Origin: Xanthomonas hortorum pv. cynarae | GTDB taxonomy: Bacteria > Pseudomonadota > Gammaproteobacteria > Xanthomonadales > Xanthomonadaceae | DNA: 64,000 nt | NCBI RefSeq assembly: GCF_002939985.1 | Contig: NZ_MDFM01000009.1 | Coordinates: 105,871 to 169,870, forward strand | Reading direction: 5' to 3' | Shown here: in pieces, positions 49,473-58,100 of the stretch | How the letters are laid out: each line of letters begins with the position of its first letter | Numbering within the stretch: position 1 is the first letter of the stretch | Made by a program: the position numbers and the translations under genes | Notes under the pieces: model-generated | Databases searched by the model: none | Told to the model about the DNA's origin: nothing | The model's input: the letters and a program-made list of their open reading frames with translations, nothing else

Positions 49473-49678
49473 GAAGGCTGCCCCGTCACGGCGGGCCCCT
49501 GCCCGGGTGTGCACCAAGCGGCGAGGCACAGCGCGCGACTGCGCGACAGGCGACGACGGCGCCGTCTGGACCGGCTCGCAGCACGAACACGACCGCTTCA
49601 ATGTCGACCTGCGGCATCCCTCCATACGCATGCGAATGTTATACTACGTACCTGCCCTCGCCCTGGAACCAGGTCCGC

Positions 49679-50128
49679 ATGCGCGCCACACTGTTCAAGC
49701 TCGGCATCAACCTGTGGCCGCCGTATCTGTTCGCCGGCATCCACGTCACCGTGCTGTCGGCCGATTACCGCTATGCACGCGTGGAGCTGCGCCAGCGCCC
49801 GTGGAATCGCAACTACGTCGGCACCCATTTCGGCGGCAGCCTGTTCGCAATGACCGACCCGTTCTGGATGCTGCTGACCATGCAGAACCTGGGGCGCGAC
49901 TACTACGTCTGGGACAAGGCCGGCAGCATCGAGTTCGTCAAACCCGGGCGCGGCACGGTTACTGCGGATTTCGTCATCGACGACAGCATGCTTGCCGAAC
50001 TGCGCCAGGCCACGGCCAGCGGCGAAAAACATCTGCGCTGGTTCGAAAACGATGTGCACAACCGTGCGGGCGAGGTGGTCGCGCGGGTGCGCAAGCAGTT
50101 GTACGTCAAGCGCAAACCGGCACGCTGA
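49679..50128 (+). CDS. DUF4442 domain-containing protein (hotdog-like)
   Basis: A 149-residue cytoplasmic protein with the DUF4442 pattern: an N-terminal NLWPPYLFAGIHVT, then VELRQRPWNRNYVGTHFGGSLFAMTDPFWMLL, a hotdog-fold helix region, and KAGSIEFVKPGRGTVTADF. The family is related to thioesterases such as PaaI, but a catalytic residue set is not established. The start is the ATG at 49679. The gene follows a REP element and stands alone on the plus strand ahead of the DUF378 gene. Confidence 0.85.
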   Translation: MRATLFKLGINLWPPYLFAGIHVTVLSADYRYARVELRQRPWNRNYVGTHFGGSLFAMTDPFWMLLTMQNLGRDYYVWDKAGSIEFVKPGRGTVTADFVIDDSMLAELRQATASGEKHLRWFENDVHNRAGEVVARVRKQLYVKRKPAR

Positions 50129-50299
50129 AGCGCGCATCCGCCGCATCACTGGCTGGCGCAAACACACGTACCCGTTCGAAGCGCGTCCGCGCGATGTGAT
50201 CGTGGCGTGCGCAACACTGTCATCCCCGCGCGCACGCTCACGAACTGTTGCGCACTGCCTGCAGATTCTGAGGGCTCTCAACCCACATGGACTGCCTGC

Positions 50300-50542
50300 A
50301 TGAAAGCGATCAACGTCATCACCCTGGTGCTTCTTATCGTCGGCGGCATCAACTGGGGCCTGGTCGGCCTGTTCCAGTTCGATCTGGTCGCCACGCTGTT
50401 CGGTGGCCAGGATGCCCTGCTGTCGCGTGTGGTCTACACGCTGGTCGGCATCTCTGCGTTGTGGCAGCTGGTCCCGCTGTTCCGCAACGACCATGGCGCC
50501 AACGTTCACCACACCAGCCCGCACGTGCGCAACAACCCGTAA
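50300..50542 (+). CDS. DUF378 domain-containing small membrane protein
   Basis: An 80-residue membrane protein with two transmembrane segments. The motif ITLVLLIVGGINWGLVGLFQFDLVATLFGG is the DUF378 signature, and YTLVGISALWQLVPLF forms the second helix. The C-terminus is polar and histidine-containing (NDHGANVHHTSPHVR). The function of the family is unknown. It is followed by a long perfect hairpin. Confidence 0.9.
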   Translation: MKAINVITLVLLIVGGINWGLVGLFQFDLVATLFGGQDALLSRVVYTLVGISALWQLVPLFRNDHGANVHHTSPHVRNNP

Positions 50543-50572
50543 GCGCACAGCTGCGGCAGGCACGCGCGTGAC

Positions 50573-50607
50573 AGCAGGACGCCGGCGCATTCCGCCGGCG
50601 TCCTGCT
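50573..50607 (+). terminator. Long perfect hairpin after the DUF378 gene
   Basis: AGCAGGACGCCGGCG pairs over 15 bases with CGCCGGCGTCCTGCT around the loop CATTC. There is no T-run, but its strength and position 30 bases after the stop codon suggest a terminator or 3'-end stabiliser. Confidence 0.6.
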
Positions 50608-50693
50608 ATGCGTACATGCACTTTGCGTCCAGGCGCTTTGCGTCCGGGCGCGTGGTCGGCAAGAATCGGGCATCCCTCCCGCTGGCTGCCTTC

Positions 50694-51602
50694 ATGCTTC
50701 TGCGCACTGTTGCTTCCGCCTGCCTGCTTGCCCTGGTATTACCCGCTGCCGCCAATGCGGCCTATCGCAGCCCGCAACAGATTCTGGACAGCTCGCCGGC
50801 CAGCGCATGGCGTGTGCTCGATCCGGATCGCACGCTGTACATGGAACTGGACGGAGGCCGGGTGATCATCGAACTGGCGCCGCAATTTGCGCCCGCGCAT
50901 GTGAGCAACATCCACACCCTGGCGCACGAGCGCTTCTGGGACGGGCTGACCATCTATCGCTCGCAGGACAACTTCGTGGTGCAGTTCGGCGACCCGGATG
51001 GCGAAACCCCGGCCAAGGCCAAATCGCTGGGCTCGGCGAAGACGCATCTGCCGGCCGAATTCGAACGCGCATCGCAGGGCCTGGATTTCCAGCGCCTGCC
51101 CGACAGCGATGGCTGGGCGCCGCAGGTGGGCTTTGTCGATGGCTTTCCGGTCGGACGTGACAGCGCCAGTGGCAAGACCTGGCTGGCGCATTGCTACGGC
51201 ACGCTGGGCGCCGGCCGCAACAACGACGAAGACAGCAGCATCGGCGCCGAGTTGTACGTGGTCACCGGGCAATCGCCGCGCCAGCTGGACCGCAACATCA
51301 CCGTGGTCGGCCGCGTGGTCAAAGGCATGGAATTATTGAGCGTGACACCGCGCGGCCCGGACCCGATGGGTTTTTACGAAGACCCCGCGCAACGCGCACC
51401 GATCCGCGCCATTCGCCTGGCCAGCGAAGTGCCGCTGCCCGAGCGCACGCCATTGCAGTTATTGCGCACCGACAGCCAGACCTTCCGCGACGTGGCCGAA
51501 GCGCGCCGCAATCGCAAGGACGATTTCTACAAACGCCCTGCCGGGCATATCGATCTGTGCAATGTGCCGTTGCCGGTGCGCGCGCCGCCAGCGGCCGGCT
51601 GA
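50694..51602 (+). CDS. Periplasmic cyclophilin-type peptidyl-prolyl isomerase
   Basis: A 302-residue exported protein. The ATG at 50694 starts a signal peptide ending AANAAYRS. The cyclophilin domain shows [33 protein letters not shown], with the catalytic Arg in the FWDGLTIYR segment, then [20 protein letters not shown] and [13 protein letters not shown] region with [17 protein letters not shown] and a basic C-terminus follow, which go beyond the classic E. coli PpiA. It presumably accelerates folding of exported proteins. Its stop codon lies in the first unit of a heptamer repeat array. Confidence 0.9.
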   Translation: MLLRTVASACLLALVLPAAANAAYRSPQQILDSSPASAWRVLDPDRTLYMELDGGRVIIELAPQFAPAHVSNIHTLAHERFWDGLTIYRSQDNFVVQFGDPDGETPAKAKSLGSAKTHLPAEFERASQGLDFQRLPDSDGWAPQVGFVDGFPVGRDSASGKTWLAHCYGTLGAGRNNDEDSSIGAELYVVTGQSPRQLDRNITVVGRVVKGMELLSVTPRGPDPMGFYEDPAQRAPIRAIRLASEVPLPERTPLQLLRTDSQTFRDVAEARRNRKDDFYKRPAGHIDLCNVPLPVRAPPAAG

Positions 51603-51644
51603 TTCGGGATTCGGGATTCGGGATTCGGGATTCGGGATTCGGGA
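51601..51644. repeat. GATTCGG heptamer array, six perfect copies
   Basis: GATTCGG is repeated six times without interruption from 51601 to 51642, beginning inside the TGA stop codon of the cyclophilin gene. It is the purest example in the window of the GGGATTC family, which also occurs at yjgA, nadD and around yhdP. Confidence 0.95.
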
Positions 51645-51699
51645 AAGCATAGCCAGGCTCAGATATTTTCAGACCTGCGCGCATGCTTAGCGTGCTCGC

Positions 51700-52587
51700 T
51701 CAGCGGGCGCGCTGACTGAAGGCCACGCTGCCCAGGATCAGCGCCGCGGCCACCAGCATGGTCCAGGTCAACGGCTCGCCCAGCAGCGACCACGCCAGTA
51801 ATGCACCGAACACCGGCACCAGATAGGTCACCGTGGAGGCGCGCGCGGGGCCGATGCGCTGGATCAAACGGTAATACATCAAAAACGCCAACCCGGTGCA
51901 CACCACACCGAGTGCGGTGGCGCAGGCCCAGGCCACCGCCGGCACCGGCGTGGTCGGCCACTGCCACCACGCCAGCGGTGCCAGCAGCAAGGCGCTGCAG
52001 CCCAGCGTGGATGCCGCCGATGCGGCCGGTGGCAGATTGCCCATATGGCGCTTCACCAGGTTGTAGCCGATGCCGTACAGCAGCGACGCGGTGGCGCCAG
52101 CCAGTGCTGCAGGCCCAACGCTCAATCCGGCCGACTTGCCGGTGGCCAACACCAGCACGCCGATGAAACCGATCAGCAACGCCAGCGCGCGACGCGTGCC
52201 GATCTTCTCGCCGAAAAACAGAAACGCGATCAATGCGGTGAACAACACCGTCATCGCATTGCAGATCGCACCGACTGCGGCCGGCGCGTGCTGCGCGCCC
52301 CAGGCGAACAACAAAAACGGCAATGCCGAGTTGAGCACGCCGATCGCCGCCAGCATCGGCCAGCGCTGCAAGGGGAAGCGCTCGCGCGCCAGCCACAGAA
52401 ACGGCAACAACACCAACGCACCCAGCGCCAGGCGAATTTCCACCAGCACCACGGTGCCGAACTTCGGCGCGGCTACGCGCATGAACAGGAACGAGCAGCC
52501 CCAGACGATGCCGAGGAAACCCAGTTCCAGCGGAGTGCGCCATTCGCGCATTGCCACCCCCGGCTGTGTCGACGGTTGCGCACTCAT
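51700..52587 (-). CDS. EamA (DMT superfamily) transporter
   Basis: A 295-residue inner-membrane exporter with ten hydrophobic helices arranged as two EamA repeats. The first contains FLGIVWGCSFLFMRVAAPKFG and ALPFLLFAWGAQHAPAAVGAICNAMTVLFTALIAFLFFGEKI. The second ends with STVTYLVPVFGALLAWSLLGEPLTWTMLVAAALILG, the typical closing motif. Substrate unknown, possibly amino acids or metabolites. The ATG at 52587 has GGAGG upstream. It is divergent from a LysR-type regulator, which is the common pairing for such exporters, so the regulator probably controls it. Confidence 0.92.
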   Translation of the reverse strand: MSAQPSTQPGVAMREWRTPLELGFLGIVWGCSFLFMRVAAPKFGTVVLVEIRLALGALVLLPFLWLARERFPLQRWPMLAAIGVLNSALPFLLFAWGAQHAPAAVGAICNAMTVLFTALIAFLFFGEKIGTRRALALLIGFIGVLVLATGKSAGLSVGPAALAGATASLLYGIGYNLVKRHMGNLPPAASAASTLGCSALLLAPLAWWQWPTTPVPAVAWACATALGVVCTGLAFLMYYRLIQRIGPARASTVTYLVPVFGALLAWSLLGEPLTWTMLVAAALILGSVAFSQRAR

Positions 52588-52757
52588 GAACGTGCCTCCG
52601 GACGCTGCTCTGGTGTGCTGAAACCGCAGGAAACAACACCAGGCAGGCAAACGGACATGGCACGATCATCGCTAAGGGGTAATGCAGCATCGGTTGCAAC
52701 CGCAGGCACGACAAGCGCGTAATATCGAGGCGAGCCACAAATCTCACTCATGCCTCG

Positions 52758-53750
52758 ATGAATCTGCGTCCGACCCTGTTACCTGCGCTGGGCGTGTTTG
52801 TCGCCGCTGCGCGCCACCAGAACTTCGCGCATGCCGCCGAAGAACTGCACCTCACTGCCAGTGCGGTCAGCCACCACGTACGCAAGCTCGAAGCACTGCT
52901 GGGCGCAACCTTGTTCCAGCGGCTGCCGCGCGGGGTCAAGCTCACCGCCGAGGGGCGTCAACTGGCCGATGCCGCCAGTGCCGCGCTTGCAGAAATCGCT
53001 GCAGTCGCCGGCAACCTGCATCCACGCGAAGACGCCATCCCGCTGCGCGTGACCACACTGCGTTCGCTGTCGTATTGCTGGCTGTTGCCGCGGCTGCCGC
53101 GCTTCTGTCGCGCACACCCGCATATCCGCATGGACCTGCAATCGGACGCGGCATTTTCGCGCTTCGAAGAAGGCGGCCCGGACCTGGGCATTCGCTATGG
53201 CCAGGGCGCGTGGCCCGGATTGACCTCGCATCATCTGATGGACGACGAGCTGTTTCCGGTTGCGTCGCCGTCCTTGCCGGAGGTCGCCGCACTGCGTACG
53301 CCGGCGCAGATCGCGCAATTGCCGCTGCTGAGCGACATGTCGCCGCAAGGCTGGCGCGACTGGTTCCGCGCCGCGCAGGTGCGCGGCACCACGCTGCCGC
53401 CGATGCACACCTTCAACGACAGCACCGACGCGATGCGCGCCGCGGTCTATGGCCTGGGTGCAGTGCTGGCGCGCAAGCACATCGCGCAACCGTATCTGCA
53501 GCGCTACGAACTGGTGCGCCTGCCCGGCCCCACCCTCAAGGCCCGCTACGCCTACTACATCGTGCACCCCAGCCATCGCGTTCCCAGTCCTGCAGCGACG
53601 GCCTTTATCGACTGGCTCAAACGCGAAGCACTGGACGAACGCACGCCGATGCCGGCGCTGCCGGCCGAGTTGGTGACGTTGCCGGAAAGCGAGACCTTGA
53701 GTAAGGCGCGTGTAAGTCGGCGGCCGCGCAAGGCGTCGGCGTCTGAATGA
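52758..53750 (+). CDS. LysR family transcriptional regulator (GcvA-like)
   Basis: A 330-residue DNA-binding regulator. The N-terminal winged helix-turn-helix runs from about residue 8 to 65, with FVAAARHQNFAHAAEELHLTASAVSHHVRKLE. A substrate-binding domain follows, with LRVTTLRSLSYCWLLPRLPRF and DLGIRYGQGAWPG, the latter typical of the GcvA/LysR branch. The C-terminus is extended and basic (RRPRKASASE). The 170-base gap to the EamA gene contains both promoters, and a shared operator is expected, but I could not identify a T-N11-A site with confidence. Confidence 0.93.
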   Translation: MNLRPTLLPALGVFVAAARHQNFAHAAEELHLTASAVSHHVRKLEALLGATLFQRLPRGVKLTAEGRQLADAASAALAEIAAVAGNLHPREDAIPLRVTTLRSLSYCWLLPRLPRFCRAHPHIRMDLQSDAAFSRFEEGGPDLGIRYGQGAWPGLTSHHLMDDELFPVASPSLPEVAALRTPAQIAQLPLLSDMSPQGWRDWFRAAQVRGTTLPPMHTFNDSTDAMRAAVYGLGAVLARKHIAQPYLQRYELVRLPGPTLKARYAYYIVHPSHRVPSPAATAFIDWLKREALDERTPMPALPAELVTLPESETLSKARVSRRPRKASASE

Positions 53751-53872
53751 GGTGGCGCAGGAATCGTCTTTGCATACAACACGGCGCGATCATTCCTTCT
53801 GCCGCCGGGACATTGCCTCCTTCATGGGAGAAGGTGCCCGAAGCAGCAGCAGCGAAGTCTGGATCGGCTGTC

Positions 53873-54004
53873 CCTTCTCCCTCCGGGAGAAGGTGCCCCG
53901 AAGGGGCGGATGAGGGTACGAGCGAAGCCTGGCAGAGTTTGAGTGCAAGTGTGGCTTCGCCCCGTACCCTCACCCCAACCCCTCTCCCGACGGGAGAGGG
54001 GCTT
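53873..54004. repeat. REP doublet element (about 132 bp)
   Basis: The left arm CCTTCTCCCTCCGGGAGAAGG is followed by GATGAGGGTACGAGCGAAGC. The right arm is the inverse, GCTTCGCCCCGTACCCTCACC, then CCTCTCCCGACGGGAGAGG. The whole forms an imperfect inverted repeat with a hairpin at each end. A decayed partial copy of the left arm precedes it at about 53823-53860. No other element is visible in the gap 53751-54126. Confidence 0.88.
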
Positions 54005-54126
54005 CATGTCGAGCGGGGAAAGCGCTCGTTGGGCTACACAGTCGATGGAGCATCTAACGCGCACCATCACCTCGTTTTTTCCTGTCGATGCCTAGGCTTT
54101 AGCTCCCCAACCCCTAGGACATTCCC

Positions 54127-54420
54127 ATGCCAACTCTTCGCATGCGTATCACCGGCACCGACGACGACGCGCGTGCCATTGCCAATCTGCTGCAAAGCAT
54201 CGAAGGCATCGAGCACGTGGAAGAAGTGGACGATCTGATGCCGCATCTGGACGACGACGATTCCAGCTCGGCCGGTCTGTCCGACGACGAAGGTCCGGGC
54301 AGCCACGAGTTCGAAGTGGAAGCCGGCAACGAAGCCACCGCGCAGAAGGTACGCGACGCCGTGCAGGAACTGGCGCTGCAACTGGACGTGTTTGTCGAAT
54401 ACGAAGTCGACGAAGGCTGA
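54127..54420 (+). CDS. Small acidic protein of unknown function
   Basis: A 97-residue, strongly acidic protein (runs such as HLDDDDSSSAG and SDDEGPG) without signal peptide or membrane segment. The start MPTLRMRITGTDDDARAIANLL, the middle IEGIEHVEEVDDLM and the end VQELALQLDVFVEYEV suggest two beta-alpha units of a ferredoxin/ACT-like fold joined by an acidic linker, but no family is recognised. It stands alone on the plus strand, flanked by REP DNA upstream and a hairpin downstream. Confidence 0.75.
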   Translation: MPTLRMRITGTDDDARAIANLLQSIEGIEHVEEVDDLMPHLDDDDSSSAGLSDDEGPGSHEFEVEAGNEATAQKVRDAVQELALQLDVFVEYEVDEG

Positions 54421-54502
54421 GCGCGCCGCAGCGACGACTGCGCGGCCATGGCGCACGCGCGGTCCTCGCTCAGCGGTGTTGCATCACAGCGTTCGCTGCA
54501 AT

Positions 54503-54525
54503 GCCGCCTGCGTCAGGCAGGCGGC
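54503..54525. terminator. Hairpin between the acidic protein gene and the DUF4349 gene
   Basis: GCCGCCTG pairs with CAGGCGGC around CGTCAGG, without a T-run. It lies between two convergent genes, so it could act on either. Confidence 0.4.
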
Positions 54526-54643
54526 GCGCGCACGCACTCTCGCTTTCTAAATAAAGCCGAACACGTGCAAGCTGGTGCAGCATCGCCGACCAGCTTGACC
54601 ACCAGACCGAAAATGCTGCGCTGAGCCCGGCAGCTTCTCGACG

Positions 54644-55450
54644 TCACCGCGCAATGCGGCGCCGCCGCGCATGCCAGCGCCAGGCCTGCAGCAGCAACCA
54701 GCCGGCAATCACCGTAACCACCACGACCGGCAGCAATGCCGCAACCGCGCGAATCACGAACGCCACGCTGGACGCGAACACCTGGCCGAACTCGGCGCCC
54801 GCTTCGGCAATCTCGCCCCTGCCCTGCTCGCCGCCGGTGCTGCGGAAGTTGAGCGTGAGCAGTTGCGTGCGCACACGGCGTTGTTGCTGCGCCGCTTCTT
54901 GCTGAGTCTGTTGCGCTTCGGCTTCGATTTCGGCCAGGCGCTTGGACAATGCCAGCAGATCGGTCACCGCCAGATCACGGCGTTGCTGCAATTCCAGCAA
55001 GCGTGCGTGTTCTTTCTGCAAACGCGCCTGCGCCAGGCCGGTGTCGGCGATCTGCTGCGCCAGGTCCTCGGCGCGCGTGCTGCGCGCAGCGACATCGCCG
55101 TGCTGGCCGGCCAGTTGCACCATCGGCTCGATGCCATCTGGCGCCAGCCGCACGCTGACGCTGCCACTGGGGTCGCGACCACCCGTTTGTTCGACTGCCA
55201 GCAACGCGCAGTCGCCGAACTGCGCCGCTTGGCAGGCATTGCGTACCGCCACGATGCGTTGGCCGATCTGGTCGGCGGGCAGCTCGATGCGCACATCGTG
55301 CTCATACGCCAATGCGTTGCCCTGCGCGGCGGGCGGCGCCGGCGCTGGAGCGCCACCGTCTGCGGCCATCTCCGCCGAGTGTCGCGCACATCCACTCAGT
55401 GCCCAGCCCAGCAGCAAGCCAACCGCGTAACGCTGCACGCCGCGCCTCAT
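54644..55450 (-). CDS. DUF4349 domain-containing lipoprotein
   Basis: A 268-residue envelope protein. A signal peptide ends in the lipobox LSGC, followed by an alanine/proline linker. A beta-rich region contains YEHDVRIELPADQIGQRIVAVRNAC, then a long coiled coil (about residues 135-205, LEDLAQQIADTGLAQARLQKEHARLLELQ-type heptads, and QQTQQEAAQQQRR) and one transmembrane segment near the C-terminus (VVVVTVIAGWLLLQAW), ending in a basic cluster. The architecture fits DUF4349. Its ATG overlaps the stop codon of the GFA gene by four bases (ATGA), so the two are translationally coupled. Confidence 0.8.
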   Translation of the reverse strand: MRRGVQRYAVGLLLGWALSGCARHSAEMAADGGAPAPAPPAAQGNALAYEHDVRIELPADQIGQRIVAVRNACQAAQFGDCALLAVEQTGGRDPSGSVSVRLAPDGIEPMVQLAGQHGDVAARSTRAEDLAQQIADTGLAQARLQKEHARLLELQQRRDLAVTDLLALSKRLAEIEAEAQQTQQEAAQQQRRVRTQLLTLNFRSTGGEQGRGEIAEAGAEFGQVFASSVAFVIRAVAALLPVVVVTVIAGWLLLQAWRWHARRRRIAR

Positions 55451-55803
55451 CGGCTGGCTCCATCGACCGCATGTACCTGCAACGCGGTCAGATCCAGAGC
55501 GGGAAGGCAGCGCACATTGACCGCCACACTGGCCTCGCCTGTTCGGGGATTCATGCCCTCGCTGAACGGGGCAATGCCGCAGTGCGGGCAATGATGATGG
55601 TCGAGATGATGTTGATTGAAGCGGTAGGTTCCCAGCGCCTCCGACTCACTCTGCAGACGCAGTTGCGTGCGCGTCCCGAACCACAGCAGGCCGCCGCGGC
55701 GACGGCACAGCGAACAATTGCAGTCGTACGCCTCGGTGATCGGCGCATCGGTCTGAAGATCGAACGCGATGCGTCCGCAATGACAGCTACCGGCGTAGTG
55801 CAT
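55447..55803 (-). CDS. GFA family protein (glutathione-dependent formaldehyde-activating/CENP-V fold)
   Basis: A 118-residue zinc protein. The cysteine pattern SCHCGRIAFD, then CNCSLCRRRGGLLW and CPHCGIAPFSEG matches the GFA/CENP-V fold with two zinc sites. Family members bind glutathione conjugates such as S-hydroxymethylglutathione, but most, including probably this one, have unproven activity. It overlaps the DUF4349 gene by four bases, though no functional relation between the two families is known to me. Confidence 0.92.
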   Translation of the reverse strand: MHYAGSCHCGRIAFDLQTDAPITEAYDCNCSLCRRRGGLLWFGTRTQLRLQSESEALGTYRFNQHHLDHHHCPHCGIAPFSEGMNPRTGEASVAVNVRCLPALDLTALQVHAVDGASR

Positions 55804-55901
55804 GGTGATCCTCCTTGGAATCAGGCCACTCTAAACCAATGGCGGATGCGGACAAGCGCGCACATGCCTATGCTGGCGGATTGCTTCGATCGGAATCCAC
55901 C

Positions 55902-57707
55902 ATGCGTCAACGCCTGCTCGTCCTCGCCCTGCTCGCCGGCCTCAGCGCCTGCCAGCAGCAGCCCGAATCACCGCGCGCCGGCACCAGTGATGCCAGCACC
56001 CGGGACGCACAGACGCCGGACGCGCGCTTTGCCGCGCTGTCCAAGCGTGCGCTCGACACCTGGATGCAGCTGTCGCCGATCACTGCCACCCAGACCGGCG
56101 ATCACCGCTTCGACACGCAGATCGACGACCTGAGCACCGCCGGCCGTCAGCGCAGCCTGGATGCGGGCAAACAACTGTTGACCGAACTGGATGCCATCGA
56201 GGTGGCCAAGCTGTCGCGCGAGAACCAGGTCGATGCCGCGATCCTACGCAACCAGCTGCAATCGGAAATCTGGAACACCGAGGTGCTGCAGAGCTGGGCC
56301 TGGGACCCGCAGGTCTACAACGGCCTGGCCGGCAGTGCGCTTTACGGCCTGATGGCGCGCGAGTTCGCACCGCTGCCCGAGCGGCTGACCTCCGCCACCC
56401 AGCGCATGGAGAAGATTCCCGGCATCTTTGCACAGGCGCGCGAGAACCTGGACCCGGCCCGCGTGCCGAAGATCCACGCCGAGACGGTGGCCAAGCAGAA
56501 CAAGGGCATCCTCAGCATCGTCGATACCTTCATCGCGCCCAATATCGGCCAGCTCGGCCCGATCGAAGCCGCGCGCGCGCAGGCGGCCATCGACAAGCTG
56601 CGCAAGGCCGTTGCCGAGCAGCAGACCTGGCTGGACACCGTGCTGGTGCCCAATGCCAAGGGCGATTTCCGCGTCGGTGCGCAGATTTACGATCAAAAGC
56701 TGAAATTCGCGCTGCTGTCGTCGCTGTCGCGTGCCGACATCAAGCAGCGTGCCGAGTCCGAACTCAAGCGTGTGCGCAGCGAGATGTACGGCATCGCCCG
56801 CACGGTGCTCAAGGACAAGCCCGGCGCACCGAAACTGCCCGCTGCCCCCAGCGACGATCAGCAGCAGGCCGCGATCGAAGCAGCGCTGGAACTCGCCTAT
56901 GCCGACAAGCCGGCACGCGACAAGGTGGTGGACGATGCCAAGGCCGCACTGGCGCAGTCCACCGAGTTCGTGCGCCAGAAGGATCTGATGACGCTGCCCG
57001 ATTCGCCGGTGGACATCATCCTGATGCCGGAATTTCAGCGCGGCGTGGCAGTGGCGTACTGCGATTCGCCCGGCCCGCTCGACAAGCATCTCAAGACCTT
57101 CTATGCGGTCTCGCCGATTCCCGACGACTGGAACGACCAGCAGGTCGATTCCTTCCTGCGCGAATACAACAGCCGCATGATCCACCTGCTCAGCATCCAC
57201 GAAGGCACCCCTGGCCATTACCTGGAAGGCTGGCATTCGGGCAAATTCCCCTCCACGCTACGCGCAGTACTGCGCTCGGGCATGTTCGCCGAAGGTTGGG
57301 CGGTGTACACCGAGCGCATGATGCAGGAACAGGGGTATCTGGATAACGACCCGTTATTCCATTTGGTGCAGCTCAAGTTCTACCTGCGCACCATTGCCAA
57401 CGCCATCCTCGACCAGGGCGTGCATGTGGACGGCTGGGAGCGCGACAAGGCGATGCACCTGATGACCCACGACACCTTCCAGCAAGAGAGCGAAGCCTCA
57501 GGCAAGTGGGTGCGTGCGCAACTGTCGTCCGCACAATTGCCGACCTATTTCGTCGGCGTGCAGGAACATCTGGATACGCGCAAGGCGGTGCAGGCCAAGC
57601 TGGGCGACAGCTTCAATCTGAAGGCCTACCACGACCAGATGCTGTCGTACGGCGCACCACCGGTACGCTTTGCGCGCGAGTTGATGCTGGATCAGCCGAT
57701 CGAGTGA
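55902..57707 (+). CDS. DUF885 family lipoprotein, putative metallopeptidase
   Basis: A 601-residue exported protein. The ATG at 55902 begins a signal peptide ending in the lipobox LSAC. The DUF885 domain occupies most of the protein. Its C-terminal half contains IHEGTPGHYLEGW (His433, Glu434, His438) and AEGWAVYTERMM, the likely zinc-binding set seen in this family and in related gluzincin-type peptidases. FYLRTIANAILDQGVHV and MTHDTFQQESEA are further conserved segments. The overall helical composition agrees with M3/M32-like folds. Peptidase activity is inferred from the motifs. It is divergent from the GFA gene. Confidence 0.88.
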   Translation: MRQRLLVLALLAGLSACQQQPESPRAGTSDASTRDAQTPDARFAALSKRALDTWMQLSPITATQTGDHRFDTQIDDLSTAGRQRSLDAGKQLLTELDAIEVAKLSRENQVDAAILRNQLQSEIWNTEVLQSWAWDPQVYNGLAGSALYGLMAREFAPLPERLTSATQRMEKIPGIFAQARENLDPARVPKIHAETVAKQNKGILSIVDTFIAPNIGQLGPIEAARAQAAIDKLRKAVAEQQTWLDTVLVPNAKGDFRVGAQIYDQKLKFALLSSLSRADIKQRAESELKRVRSEMYGIARTVLKDKPGAPKLPAAPSDDQQQAAIEAALELAYADKPARDKVVDDAKAALAQSTEFVRQKDLMTLPDSPVDIILMPEFQRGVAVAYCDSPGPLDKHLKTFYAVSPIPDDWNDQQVDSFLREYNSRMIHLLSIHEGTPGHYLEGWHSGKFPSTLRAVLRSGMFAEGWAVYTERMMQEQGYLDNDPLFHLVQLKFYLRTIANAILDQGVHVDGWERDKAMHLMTHDTFQQESEASGKWVRAQLSSAQLPTYFVGVQEHLDTRKAVQAKLGDSFNLKAYHDQMLSYGAPPVRFARELMLDQPIE

Positions 57708-57712
57708 CCGCA

Positions 57713-57843
57713 TCCTTCTCCCGTCGGGAGAAGGTGCCCCGCAGGGGCGGATGAGGGTGCGGGCGAAGCCTGGTGTGGCCCAACTGGCGAGTGGCTACGC
57801 CCCGTACCCTCACCCCAGCCCCTCTCCCGACGGGAGAGGGGCT
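57713..57843. repeat. REP doublet element, copy 1 of a tandem pair
   Basis: The left hairpin CCTTCTCCCGTCGGGAGAAGG and right hairpin CCTCTCCCGACGGGAGAGG flank GATGAGGGTGCGGGCGAAGC and its inverse. It lies just after the DUF885 stop codon. Confidence 0.9.
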
Positions 57844-57864
57844 TAATGAAGAGCTGCCTGCATC

Positions 57865-57994
57865 CCTTCTCCCCTCGGGAGAAGGTGCCCCGCAGGGGCG
57901 GATGAGGGTGCGGGCGAAGCTTCGTGTGGTCCAACTAGCGAGTGGCTTCGCTCCGTACCCTCACCCCAACCCCTCTCCCGTAGGAGAGAGGCTT
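57865..57994. repeat. REP doublet element, copy 2 of a tandem pair
   Basis: Same organisation and orientation as the copy 20 bases upstream. The spacers of both contain CAACTNGCGAGTGGCT, so the two are recent duplicates. The right hairpin has drifted (CCTCTCCCGTAGGAGAGAGG). The remaining bases to 58100 hold nothing recognisable. Confidence 0.88.
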
Positions 57995-58100
57995 GCTGCG
58001 GTGATTGCTGCGATTCTCCGGGCAGGCATCAAACCCGCATCATCCAGGTAGCACCACACTCATATGCAACGCGGGCATCTGTGCGAGCGCATATTTCTCA

